Source: Candidatus Eisenbacteria bacterium (GTDB taxonomy: Bacteria > Eisenbacteria > RBG-16-71-46 > SZUA-252). From it: a stretch of DNA of 46,544 nucleotides. Below the pieces are notes generated by a model. That model made no database searches. It saw only the letters and a list, made by a program, of their open reading frames with translations, and had not been told where the DNA came from. This document shows positions 1 through 8,946 of this stretch, piece by piece. Within the stretch, counting starts at the first letter, position 1. Each line of letters opens with the position of its first letter. A program made the translations under genes and the position numbers. The stretch covers positions 1-46,544 of the forward strand of contig DASTBC010000163.1 in NCBI GenBank assembly GCA_035712245.1, written 5' to 3'.

Positions 1-3000
1 GGTTCTCGATCCGATCGGGAACAAGACGGTCAACGAGGGAGTGCTCCTCTCCTTCACGGCGACCGCCACGGACGCCGACGTTCCGCCTCAGGGCCTCACG
101 TTCTCGCTCGGCGCGGGTGCGCCGGCGGGTGCGGCGATCACCACGGGTGGCGCGTTCACGTGGACCCCGACCGAGGCCCAGGGCCCGGGCAACCATGCGA
201 TCACGATCATCGTGTCGGACGGTTCGCTCACGGATTCCGAGGCCATCACGGTCACGGTCAATGAAGTGAACCAGGCGCCGGTTCTCGGCGCGATCGGCAA
301 CCGGACCGTCAACGAGGGAGTGCTCCTCTCCTTCACGGCGACCGCCACCGACGCCGACGTTCCGGCCAACACGCTCACGTTCTCGCTCGGCGCCGGCGCT
401 CCCGCCGGAGCGGCGATCACGGCGGGCGGCAGCTTCACGTGGACCCCGACGGAAGCTCAGGGCCCGGGCTCGTTCCCGATCACGGTCATCGTGACGGACA
501 ACGGCACGCCGGCTCTGAACGACACCGAGACGATCACGGTCACGGTGAACGAGGTCAACGTCGCGCCGGTTCTGGCGACGATCGGCAACCGGACGGTCAA
601 CGAGGGAGCTCTTCTCTCCTTCACGGCCACGGCCACCGACGCCGACATTCCGGCGAACACGCTCACCTTCACGCTCGGCGCCGGCGCTCCCGCGGGGGCG
701 GCGATCACGACGGGCGGCAACTTCACCTGGACCCCGTCCGAGACGCAGGGCGGCAGCACGTTCCCGATCACGGTCATCGTGACGGACAACGGCACGCCGA
801 ACCTGAACGACACCGAGACGATCCAGGTCACGGTCACCGAGGTCAACACCGCCCCGGTGCTCGGAACGATCGGCAACAAGTCGGGCACGGTCGGTTCGCC
901 CGTGACGTTCACGGCGACGGCCACCGATGCGGACGTCCCGGCTCAGACGCTCACGTTCTCGCTCGGCGCGGGTGCTCCCGCGGGTGCGACGATCGGCGCG
1001 TCCACCGGTAACTTCAGCTGGACGCCGTCGGCGACGGGCAGCTTCCCGGTCACGGTCATCGTGACGGACAACGGGTCGCCGAACCTGAACGACAGCGAGA
1101 CGATCACGATCACGGTCGCCGACCAGCCGAACGCGCCTCCGACGCTCAATGCCATCGGCAACAAGACGGTCAACGAGCAGGCGCTCCTGAGCTTCACGGC
1201 GACGGCAACGGATCCGGATGCCGGCCAGACCCTCACCTTCTCGCTCGCCGCCGGCGCTCCGGCCGGAGCGACGATCGGTGCGGCGTCCGGCATCTTCAAC
1301 TGGACCCCGACGGAGGCGCAGGGCCCCGGCGTCTATCCGATCACCGTCACGGTGACGGACAACGGCACCGGTCCGCTCAGCGATTCCGAGACGATCCAGG
1401 TCACGGTCAACGAGGTCAACGTGGCGCCGGTTCTCGGCACGATCGGCAACCGGACCGTCAACGAGGGAGCGCTTCTCTCCTTCACGGCGACCGCCACCGA
1501 CGCGGACGTTCCGGCGAACACGCTCACGTTCTCGCTCGGCGCGGGTGCTCCCGCGGGCGCGGCGATCACGGCGGGCGGTGCCTTCACCTGGACGCCGACC
1601 GAGGCGCAGGGCCCGGGCAATTATCCGATCACGGTCATCGTGACGGATAACGGCACGCCGGCTCTGAACGACACCGAGGCCATCACGGTCACGGTGAACG
1701 AGGTCAACCAGGCGCCGGTTCTGGGCGCGATCGGGAACCGGACCGTCAACGAGGGAGTGCTCCTCTCCTTCACGGCGACCGCTACCGATGCCGACGTTCC
1801 GGCCAACACGCTCACGTTCTCGCTCAGCGCCGGCGCTCCTGCCGGAGCGGCGATCACGGCGGGCGGTGCGTTCACCTGGACGCCGACCGAGGCGCAGGGT
1901 CCGGGCAACTATCCGATCACGGTCAACGTGTCGGCTGGCGCCGGCGGTACGGACTCCGAGGCGATCACGGTCACGGTGAACGAGGTCAATCTCGCGCCGG
2001 TTCTCGCGGCGATCGGCAACCGCACGGTCAACGAGGGCTCGCTCCTGAGCTTCACGGCGACCGCCACGGACGCGGATCTCCCGGCCAACACGCTCACGTT
2101 CTCGCTCGGCGCCGGCGCTCCTGCCGGAGCGGCGATCACGGCGGGCGGAAACTTCACCTGGACCCCGTCGGAAGCGCAGGGCGGCAGCACGTTCCCGATC
2201 ACGGTCATCGTGACGGACAACGGCACGCCGGCTCTGAACGACACCGAGACGATCCAGGTCACGGTCAACGAGTTCAACAACCCGCCGGTGGTGAACGCGA
2301 TCGCGAACCAGACGGTCAACGAGGGCGTGCTCCTGGCGCTCACGGCGACCGCGACGGACAGCGACGTTCCGGCCCAGACGATCACGTTCTCGCTCGGCGC
2401 GGGTGCTCCGGCGGGCGCGGCGATCACGGCGGGCGGCAACTTCACCTGGACCCCGTCGGAAGCCCAGGGTCCGGGCAACTACTCGATCACGGTTCAGGCG
2501 ACGGACAACGGCACTCCGGCCCAGACGGGCTCGACGTCGTTCAGCGTCACCGTGAACGAGGTGAACCAGGCTCCGATTCTGGCGGCGATCGGCGACAAGA
2601 CGGTGGCCGAGGGCTCGCTCCTGAGCTTCACGGCGACCGCCACGGATGCGGATCTCCCGGCCCAGACGCTCACGTTCTCGCTCAGCGCCGGCGCTCCTGC
2701 CGGAGCGGCGATCACGGCGGGCGGTAACTTCACCTGGACGCCGACCGAGGCGCAGGGTCCGGGCGCGTATCCGATCACGGTCAACGTGTCGGATGGCGCC
2801 GGCGGTACGGACTCCGAGGCGATCACGGTCACGGTGACCGAGGTGAACCTCGCACCGGTTCTGGCCGCGATCGGCAACAAGACGGTGGCGGAGGGAACCC
2901 TCCTGAGCTTCACGGCCACCGCGACGGACGCGGACGTTCCGGCCAACACGCTCACGTTCTCGCTCGGCGCCGGCGCTCCTGCCGGAGCGGCGATCACGGC

Positions 3001-5155
3001 GGGCGGCAACTTCACCTGGACGCCGACGGCGGCTCAGATCGGTGTGCACCCCATCACGGTCATCGTGACGGATAACGGCACGCCGGCTCTGAACGACACC
3101 GAGACGATCCAGGTCACGGTCACCGACACCAACGATCCGCCGGTTCTCGCGGCGATCGGGAACAAGACGGTTGCCGAGGGCTCGCTCCTGAGCTTCACGG
3201 CCACCGCGACCGATCCGGACGCTGGCGATTCGTTCACGTTCTCGCTCGGCGCCGGCGCTCCTGCCGGTGCGGCGATCACGGCTGGTGGCAACTTCACCTG
3301 GACCCCGACGGAAGCGCAGGGACCCGGCACGTTCCCGATCACGGTCATCGTGACGGATAGCGGATCCCTCAGCGACTCCGAGACGATCCAGGTCACGGTC
3401 ACCGAGGTCAATGCGGCACCGGTCCTGGCGGCGATCGGAGACAAGACGGTCAACGAGGGCTCGCTCCTGAGCTTCACGGCGACCGCCACCGATTCCGACA
3501 TCCCGGCCAACACGCTCACGTTCTCGCTCGGTGCCGGCGCTCCTGCCGGTGCGGCGATCACGGCGGGCGGCAACTTCACCTGGACCCCGACGGAAGCTCA
3601 GGGCCCCGGCGTCTATCCGATCACGATCAACGTGGCGGACAACGGCGCGCCGGTCGGCACCGACTCCGAGACGATCCAGGTCACGGTCAACGAGGTGAGC
3701 GCGGCTCCTGTGCTGAACGCGATCGGCAACAAGACGGTCAACGAGGGCTCGCTTCTGAGCTTCACGGCGACCGCCTCCGACGCGGACGGCGATGCGCTCA
3801 CGTTCTCTCTCGGCGCCGGCGCTCCTGCCGGTGCGGCGATCACGGCGGCGGGTGCCTTCACGTGGACGCCGACCGAGGCGCAGGGTCCTGGGGCCTATTC
3901 GATCACGGTTTGCGTGTCGGATGGCACCACCAGCGACTGCGAGACGATCACGGTCACGGTCAACGAGGTCAACGTCGCGCCGGTTCTCAGCCAGCCGAGC
4001 GACATGACGGTGAACGAGGGAGCGTCGGATACGCAGCAGCTCACCGCTACGGACGCCGACATTCCGGCCAACACGCTCACCTTCAGCAAGGTGACCGGTC
4101 CGCTCTTCGTGACGGTTTCGGGCTCCGGTCTGGTGACGGTGGCTCCGGGCTCGAACGATGCGGGTGACTACGCGGTTTCGGTTCGCGTGAGCGATGGGAC
4201 GGCGAACGACACCAAGACGTTCAACGTCCACGTCAACAACGTGAACAACGCGCCGATCGCGGACGCCAATGGTCCGTACAGCGGCGCGACGGGTGCGAAC
4301 GTCACGTTCGACGGAAGCGGCTCTTCCGATCCGGACGGCGACGCGCTCACGTACGCGTGGGACTTCGGTGATGGTGGAACGGGCTCGGGTGTCAATCCGA
4401 CGCACGTCTACGCCGCTGCCGGCACCTACAACGTGACCCTCACGGTCGAGGACACCGGTGGACTGACCGACACCGATGCCACCACGGCCGAGATCGTCGA
4501 CTTCGTGCTGGCCCGAGTCTTCGTGACGGGCGGCAACAAGTCGATCAAGCTCAACTCGGGCAAGCCCTCGAGCTGCGTGCAGATCGAGCCGTTCGTTCCG
4601 GGTGGTTACGACAACTCGAACGTCGATCTGACCTCGATTCGCATGATCTTCAACAGCAACCAGATCCTTGCGATGTCGGGCAAGACGACGGTCGATGGCG
4701 ACAAGAACGCGAATGGCACCACGGAGATCACGGCCTGCTTCTCGAAGGCCGATCTCCGGACGCTGTTCTCCGGCCAGCCGAACGGCGACTACGAGGTCAC
4801 GCTGGAAGGCGATCTCACCACCGGCGGATTCTTCCGCGGGACGGTGACGATCAACGTGACCGGTGGGAGCAACTTCGTGGCCGCGGCGAGCATCTCGCCG
4901 AATCCGCTCAACCCGAAGGCGACGCTGACGTTCGCCACCTCGAAGCCTGGGATGGTGAAGGTTCAGATGTTCGACGTTCAGGGGCGGCTGATCCGGACGC
5001 TGATGGACGAGTCGTCGGCGGCGGCTGGATACCACGACGTGACGATCGACGGACACGATGCGAACGGCAGCAAGCTCGCGTCCGGCATCTACTACGTCAA
5101 GGTGAAGTCGCAGTTCGACGGCGACGTCACGAAGGCAGTCACGATCCTCAAGTAG
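1..5155 (+). CDS. Giant secreted Ig-repeat (He_PIG) / PKD protein with FlgD-like C-terminal tail, 5' partial
   Basis: The frame is open from base 2 with no start in view, so the N-terminus lies upstream; the GTG at 41 is only an internal valine codon of a repeat. About 1717 residues are visible. Order: 14 putative-Ig (He_PIG type) units of 91-96 residues, each opening like APVLxxIGNxTVNEGxLLSF; one cadherin-like unit from 3977 (DMTVNEG...KVTGPLFVTV); a PKD domain from 4250 with the WDFGDG core; a conserved domain from about 4510 with two cysteines (CVQIEP, ACFSK); and a FlgD-Ig/type IX-like tail from about 4895 (SPNPLNP, FDVQGRLIRTL, ASGIYYVKV, KAVTILK). Such proteins are usually exported to the surface and act as adhesins or matrix proteins; that role is inferred. 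It is the first of four paralogs and is followed by a strong terminator at 5253. Confidence 0.9.
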   Translation, partial: VLDPIGNKTVNEGVLLSFTATATDADVPPQGLTFSLGAGAPAGAAITTGGAFTWTPTEAQGPGNHAITIIVSDGSLTDSEAITVTVNEVNQAPVLGAIGNRTVNEGVLLSFTATATDADVPANTLTFSLGAGAPAGAAITAGGSFTWTPTEAQGPGSFPITVIVTDNGTPALNDTETITVTVNEVNVAPVLATIGNRTVNEGALLSFTATATDADIPANTLTFTLGAGAPAGAAITTGGNFTWTPSETQGGSTFPITVIVTDNGTPNLNDTETIQVTVTEVNTAPVLGTIGNKSGTVGSPVTFTATATDADVPAQTLTFSLGAGAPAGATIGASTGNFSWTPSATGSFPVTVIVTDNGSPNLNDSETITITVADQPNAPPTLNAIGNKTVNEQALLSFTATATDPDAGQTLTFSLAAGAPAGATIGAASGIFNWTPTEAQGPGVYPITVTVTDNGTGPLSDSETIQVTVNEVNVAPVLGTIGNRTVNEGALLSFTATATDADVPANTLTFSLGAGAPAGAAITAGGAFTWTPTEAQGPGNYPITVIVTDNGTPALNDTEAITVTVNEVNQAPVLGAIGNRTVNEGVLLSFTATATDADVPANTLTFSLSAGAPAGAAITAGGAFTWTPTEAQGPGNYPITVNVSAGAGGTDSEAITVTVNEVNLAPVLAAIGNRTVNEGSLLSFTATATDADLPANTLTFSLGAGAPAGAAITAGGNFTWTPSEAQGGSTFPITVIVTDNGTPALNDTETIQVTVNEFNNPPVVNAIANQTVNEGVLLALTATATDSDVPAQTITFSLGAGAPAGAAITAGGNFTWTPSEAQGPGNYSITVQATDNGTPAQTGSTSFSVTVNEVNQAPILAAIGDKTVAEGSLLSFTATATDADLPAQTLTFSLSAGAPAGAAITAGGNFTWTPTEAQGPGAYPITVNVSDGAGGTDSEAITVTVTEVNLAPVLAAIGNKTVAEGTLLSFTATATDADVPANTLTFSLGAGAPAGAAITAGGNFTWTPTAAQIGVHPITVIVTDNGTPALNDTETIQVTVTDTNDPPVLAAIGNKTVAEGSLLSFTATATDPDAGDSFTFSLGAGAPAGAAITAGGNFTWTPTEAQGPGTFPITVIVTDSGSLSDSETIQVTVTEVNAAPVLAAIGDKTVNEGSLLSFTATATDSDIPANTLTFSLGAGAPAGAAITAGGNFTWTPTEAQGPGVYPITINVADNGAPVGTDSETIQVTVNEVSAAPVLNAIGNKTVNEGSLLSFTATASDADGDALTFSLGAGAPAGAAITAAGAFTWTPTEAQGPGAYSITVCVSDGTTSDCETITVTVNEVNVAPVLSQPSDMTVNEGASDTQQLTATDADIPANTLTFSKVTGPLFVTVSGSGLVTVAPGSNDAGDYAVSVRVSDGTANDTKTFNVHVNNVNNAPIADANGPYSGATGANVTFDGSGSSDPDGDALTYAWDFGDGGTGSGVNPTHVYAAAGTYNVTLTVEDTGGLTDTDATTAEIVDFVLARVFVTGGNKSIKLNSGKPSSCVQIEPFVPGGYDNSNVDLTSIRMIFNSNQILAMSGKTTVDGDKNANGTTEITACFSKADLRTLFSGQPNGDYEVTLEGDLTTGGFFRGTVTINVTGGSNFVAAASISPNPLNPKATLTFATSKPGMVKVQMFDVQGRLIRTLMDESSAAAGYHDVTIDGHDANGSKLASGIYYVKVKSQFDGDVTKAVTILK
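2..3976 (+). repeat. Tandem array of 14 coding repeats, period about 288 bp
   Basis: Unit starts, set at the A/P-P-V-L codons, are 275, 563, 851, 1136, 1424, 1712, 1994, 2282, 2570, 2852, 3137, 3416 and 3704, with a partial unit before 275. Periods are 273-288 bp and always a multiple of three. Units share long blocks of identical DNA, for example around the SLGAGAPAGAAIT and FTWTPTEAQGPG codons, so similarity is at nucleotide level and not only protein level. Unit 4 (851) is a diverged type with GNKSGTVGSPV in place of the TVNEG opening. Confidence 0.93.
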
Positions 5156-5252
5156 CAGGGAACGGGTGGCCCGGGGGCTTCGGCCTCCGGGCGCTCACCC
5201 CCGCGAGAGAATCGGACCCCTTCGGGCCGATCATCAGGAGTTCGTTGTGACG

Positions 5253-5289
5253 CGAGGCCCCGGCTCGTGCCGGGGCCTCGTTGCTTTTT
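5253..5289 (+). terminator. Rho-independent terminator after the first repeat gene
   Basis: A perfect 11-bp GC stem (5253-5263 with 5270-5280) closes a six-base loop and is followed by TTGCTTTTTC. It separates the giant gene from the next paralog. Confidence 0.9.
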
Positions 5290-5364
5290 CGGCGGAAGCG
5301 TTTCACGCTCCGTCGTTCCAGGATCGAGCTTGGGCGTCGGCTCTACCGAGGAGGGTTCCCAGCC

Positions 5365-8300
5365 ATGCGTCGGATCCTGATTCTGGTTCTGGGTGCCGCG
5401 GCGATCGTGGGAGTGGCCGTGCCCGCCGGGGCGCAGTACATGTATCTCGACTCGAACGGGGACGGGGTCCATTCCGCTTCCGACGTGATGAGTCCGAACG
5501 GGACGCCCACCACGGTGGACGTATGGGTCCGCACGAACCAGAATCGGGACGGCAGCGCCGCCGTGTGCAACCGGCAGGATGGCGAGCTGACCATCAACTC
5601 GTACGTGGTCAACCTGGCGGTCGCGAACGGAACGGCGAGCTACAGCGGGTTCATCAACCGGACTCCCTTCGGCGTCGCCTTCGGAGAGCTGAACCCCGGA
5701 AACGGTCTGTACAAGAACGGGTTCGGGCAGCAAGCGCCCCAGCTGCCCGGGCTCTACCGGCTCATGACCCTCACCATCACGGCGACGAGCGGCAGCCCGC
5801 GGGTGGACATCGTCGACATCGTGAACGGCAGCGCCGACTTCACCTCGTTCGGGACGCTGTGCTCGGGGAACGACTTCGACAACACGTACAAGCTGACGGG
5901 TCCCGGCGGGGGCTCGGACTGGACGGACGCGGACGGCCTGAACGCGGCGGGCGGACCGAATACACCACCCGTGCTCGCGCCGATCGGGAACAAGTCTGGA
6001 TTCGTCGGCAGCTGCCAGCCCCAGCCGGTCACGTTCACCGCGACCGCCACGGACCCCGACGCGGGGCAGTCGCTCACGTTTTCGCTGGCCCCGGGTGCGC
6101 CCGCGGGAGCGACGATCCACCCTTCGACCGGCGCGTTCAGCTGGCAGCCGACGACGCCCGGGGTCTTCCCGGTCACGGTCGTCGTGACGGACGACGGAAC
6201 GCCGCCGCTCAGCGACAGCGAGACGATCCAGATCTCGATCGCGGTGGTCAACGAGGCGCCCATCATCCAGGCGATCGGGAACAAGACCGTGAGCGAGGGG
6301 TCGCTTCTCACCTTCGTGGCGACGGCCGTTTTTTCGTGCCCGGACCCGCTCTTCTTCACCCTTGGGTCGGGAGCGCCCGCCGGCGCCGCCATCACGCCGG
6401 GAGGCACTTCGAATTCGGCGAGCGGCACCTTCACGTGGACTCCGAGCGAGGCGCAGGGCCCCGGGACGTATCCCATCACGATCATCGTCACGGACGGCAC
6501 GAGGAGCGACACCGAGACGATCCAGGTCACGGTGCTGGAGGCGAACCAGGCGCCGATCCTGAACCCGATCGGGAACAAGTCGGCGTCGATCGGCTCTCCT
6601 GTGACCTTCACGGCGACCGCGACGGACGCGGACGTCCCGGCCCAGACGCTCACCTTCTCGCTCGGCGCGGGCGCGCCCTCGGGGGCGACGATCGGAGCGT
6701 CCACGGGCAATTTCAGCTGGACGCCGTCGGTGCCGGGCACCTTCGAGGTCACGGTGATCGTGACCGATAACGGCAACCCCGCCCTGAGCGACAACGAGAC
6801 GATCCTGATCGTGACGGGGGGGGTCAACACGCCGCCCGTGCTGGCGGCGATCGGGAACAAGACGGCGAACGAGAACGAGCTCCTGACGTTCACGGCGACT
6901 GCGACGGATGTCGATGTGAATCAGATCCTCACCTTCGCCCTCGGTGCGGGGGCTCCCGCGGGAGCCGCGATCTCACCCGGGGGCGTCTTCACCTGGACCC
7001 CGACGGAGGCCCAGGGTCCCGGCACCTTCCCGATCACGGTCACGGTGACCGACGACGGAGCGCCGCCCCTGAGCGACAGCGAGGCGATCTCGGTCTCCGT
7101 CCTCGACCAGAACAACCTGGCCCCGGTCCTCGCGCCGATCGGAGACAAGACCGCGACCGAAGGGCAGCTCTTGACCTTCACCGCCACGGCCACCGACGGA
7201 GATCTCCCGGCTCAAACGCTCACGTTCTCGCTGGGGGCGGGAAATCCTCCGGGATCCGCGATCTCGCCGGGCGGGAACTTCACCTGGACTCCGACGGAGA
7301 TGCAGGGTGGTTCCTCGTATCCGGTCACGATCCGCGTCTCGGACAACGGAGTGCCGTCCCTCACCGACAACGAGACGATTCTCGTCACGGTGAACGAGAA
7401 CAACATCGCGCCCGTCCTGACTCCCATCGGCGCCAAGACGGCGATGGAGGGCGTGCTCCTGTCCTTCCCGCTGACGGCGACGGACGCCGACATCCCGGCT
7501 CAGTTCCTCGTCTTCTCCTTTGGCCAGGGGGTCGTCCCCGCAGGAGCGATGATCCTCCCCGACAACACCTTCCGGTGGACTCCGTCCGAGGATCAGGGTG
7601 GAGCGGCCTATGCGATCACCTTCGTCGTGACGGACAACGGCACGCCACCGTTGACCGACTCCGAGATCGTGATGATCACGGTCCAGCAGCACAACACCCC
7701 GCCCGTGCTGACACAGCCGTCGGACATGACCGTGGACGAGGGGCAGGTGGCGACTCAGCAGCTGACGGCGACGGACGCCGATCTTCCGGTCAATCCGCTC
7801 ACGTTCAGCAAGGTGACCGGTCCGCTGTTCCTGACGGTCTCGAGCGCCGGCCTCGTCACGGTGACTCCCCAGACGCGGGACGCCGGGAATTATTCCGCGA
7901 CCGTCCGCGTGACGGATAGCGGCCTTCTGAGCGACGTGAAGTCGTTCCTCGTCACCGTGAACAAGGTCAACCTCCTACCGGCCGCCGACGCCAACGGGCC
8001 GTACGTTGGAGTCTCCGGGGTGAACCTCACGTTCGACGGCTCGCTCTCATCGGATCCGAACGGAGACCCGCTCACCTACGCCTGGGACTTCGGCGACGGC
8101 AGCACCGGGAGTGGGGTCAGCCCGACGCACGCCTACGCGGTGGGAGGCCTGTACACTGTGGTCCTCACCGTCAGCGACGGCTCGCTCTCGGCCACCGACA
8201 CGTCGACGGCGACCATCTCCCAGTTCCATTCGTCGCTCGCGTTCGTGACGGGAGGGAACAAGACGGTCCGGCTCGGCTCGGGGAAGCCCCAGACGTGCGT

Positions 8301-8871
8301 GCAGATCGAGCCCGTCTCGGATGCCTACGCGCTCTCCGATGTCGATCTGGCTTCGGTCCGGATGGTGTTCGGAACGAACGAGGTCCCGGCGATCGCAGGG
8401 AAGGCGACCGTCGGGGACGACCGGAACCAGAACGGGGTCATGGAGATCACGGCCTGTTTCTCGAAGGAGAGCCTCCGCGTGCTGTTCGCGGGAGTCGCGA
8501 CGGGAGACTACGAAGTCGCGCTGCGAGGAGACCTGATCACGGGCGGCACGTTCGAGGGATCCCTCACGCTGCACGTGGTCAACAACGGCAGTTTCCTGTC
8601 GGCTAGCGTCTCGCCGAACCCGCTCAACCCGAAGGCGACGGTGTCGTTCGTCACCTCGAGGGTGGGGGCGGTGACCGTCCAGATGTTCGACGTTCAAGGT
8701 CGGTTGATCCGAACCCTGATGGACGAGACTTCGGCTGCCGCGGGACATCATGACGTGACGATCGAAGGAACGGACGCGAATGGTGCCCGGCTCGCGTCGG
8801 GAGTCTATTACGTGAGGATTCGATCCTCCGCGGACGGTGAGGTGCTGAAGGCAGTGACGATCTTGAAGTAG
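5365..8871 (+). CDS. Secreted Ig-repeat / PKD protein, paralog 2
   Basis: The 1168-residue product starts at ATG 5365, chosen because GAGGAGG lies about 10 bases upstream and a clean signal peptide follows (MRRILILVLGAAAI...PAGAQ). The frame itself is open further upstream, into the terminator. The mature end begins QYMYLDSNGDG with an EF-hand/dockerin-like DxNxDG loop, then a domain of about 170 residues shared with the next two genes. After that come six He_PIG units (about 5965-7698), a cadherin-like unit (PSDMTVDEG), a PKD domain (WDFGDGSTGSG, about 7978-8220), the two-cysteine domain (CVQIEP, ACFSK) and the FlgD-like tail ending KAVTILK. Likely surface-exposed; ligand unknown. The stop is followed by only 75 bp and no convincing terminator, so co-transcription with the next gene is likely. 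Confidence 0.92.
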   Translation: MRRILILVLGAAAIVGVAVPAGAQYMYLDSNGDGVHSASDVMSPNGTPTTVDVWVRTNQNRDGSAAVCNRQDGELTINSYVVNLAVANGTASYSGFINRTPFGVAFGELNPGNGLYKNGFGQQAPQLPGLYRLMTLTITATSGSPRVDIVDIVNGSADFTSFGTLCSGNDFDNTYKLTGPGGGSDWTDADGLNAAGGPNTPPVLAPIGNKSGFVGSCQPQPVTFTATATDPDAGQSLTFSLAPGAPAGATIHPSTGAFSWQPTTPGVFPVTVVVTDDGTPPLSDSETIQISIAVVNEAPIIQAIGNKTVSEGSLLTFVATAVFSCPDPLFFTLGSGAPAGAAITPGGTSNSASGTFTWTPSEAQGPGTYPITIIVTDGTRSDTETIQVTVLEANQAPILNPIGNKSASIGSPVTFTATATDADVPAQTLTFSLGAGAPSGATIGASTGNFSWTPSVPGTFEVTVIVTDNGNPALSDNETILIVTGGVNTPPVLAAIGNKTANENELLTFTATATDVDVNQILTFALGAGAPAGAAISPGGVFTWTPTEAQGPGTFPITVTVTDDGAPPLSDSEAISVSVLDQNNLAPVLAPIGDKTATEGQLLTFTATATDGDLPAQTLTFSLGAGNPPGSAISPGGNFTWTPTEMQGGSSYPVTIRVSDNGVPSLTDNETILVTVNENNIAPVLTPIGAKTAMEGVLLSFPLTATDADIPAQFLVFSFGQGVVPAGAMILPDNTFRWTPSEDQGGAAYAITFVVTDNGTPPLTDSEIVMITVQQHNTPPVLTQPSDMTVDEGQVATQQLTATDADLPVNPLTFSKVTGPLFLTVSSAGLVTVTPQTRDAGNYSATVRVTDSGLLSDVKSFLVTVNKVNLLPAADANGPYVGVSGVNLTFDGSLSSDPNGDPLTYAWDFGDGSTGSGVSPTHAYAVGGLYTVVLTVSDGSLSATDTSTATISQFHSSLAFVTGGNKTVRLGSGKPQTCVQIEPVSDAYALSDVDLASVRMVFGTNEVPAIAGKATVGDDRNQNGVMEITACFSKESLRVLFAGVATGDYEVALRGDLITGGTFEGSLTLHVVNNGSFLSASVSPNPLNPKATVSFVTSRVGAVTVQMFDVQGRLIRTLMDETSAAAGHHDVTIEGTDANGARLASGVYYVRIRSSADGEVLKAVTILK

Positions 8872-8946
8872 CGCTGCAGCCCGGCCGGGTAGAGTCCCGG
8901 TCAGTTTCCATGCGGTCCGGAGTTGGTCCGGCCAAGGAGGTCAGCG

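Noticed and set aside
275-3976. CRISPR or satellite array
   Set aside because: The period is a multiple of three in an open frame with conserved Ig-like protein units, so it is a coding repeat.
5092-6120. Long minus-strand frame across the first intergenic region
   Set aside because: Arginine-rich shadow of the repeat genes with no family motif; it crosses a clear plus-strand terminator and the signal-peptide start at 5365.
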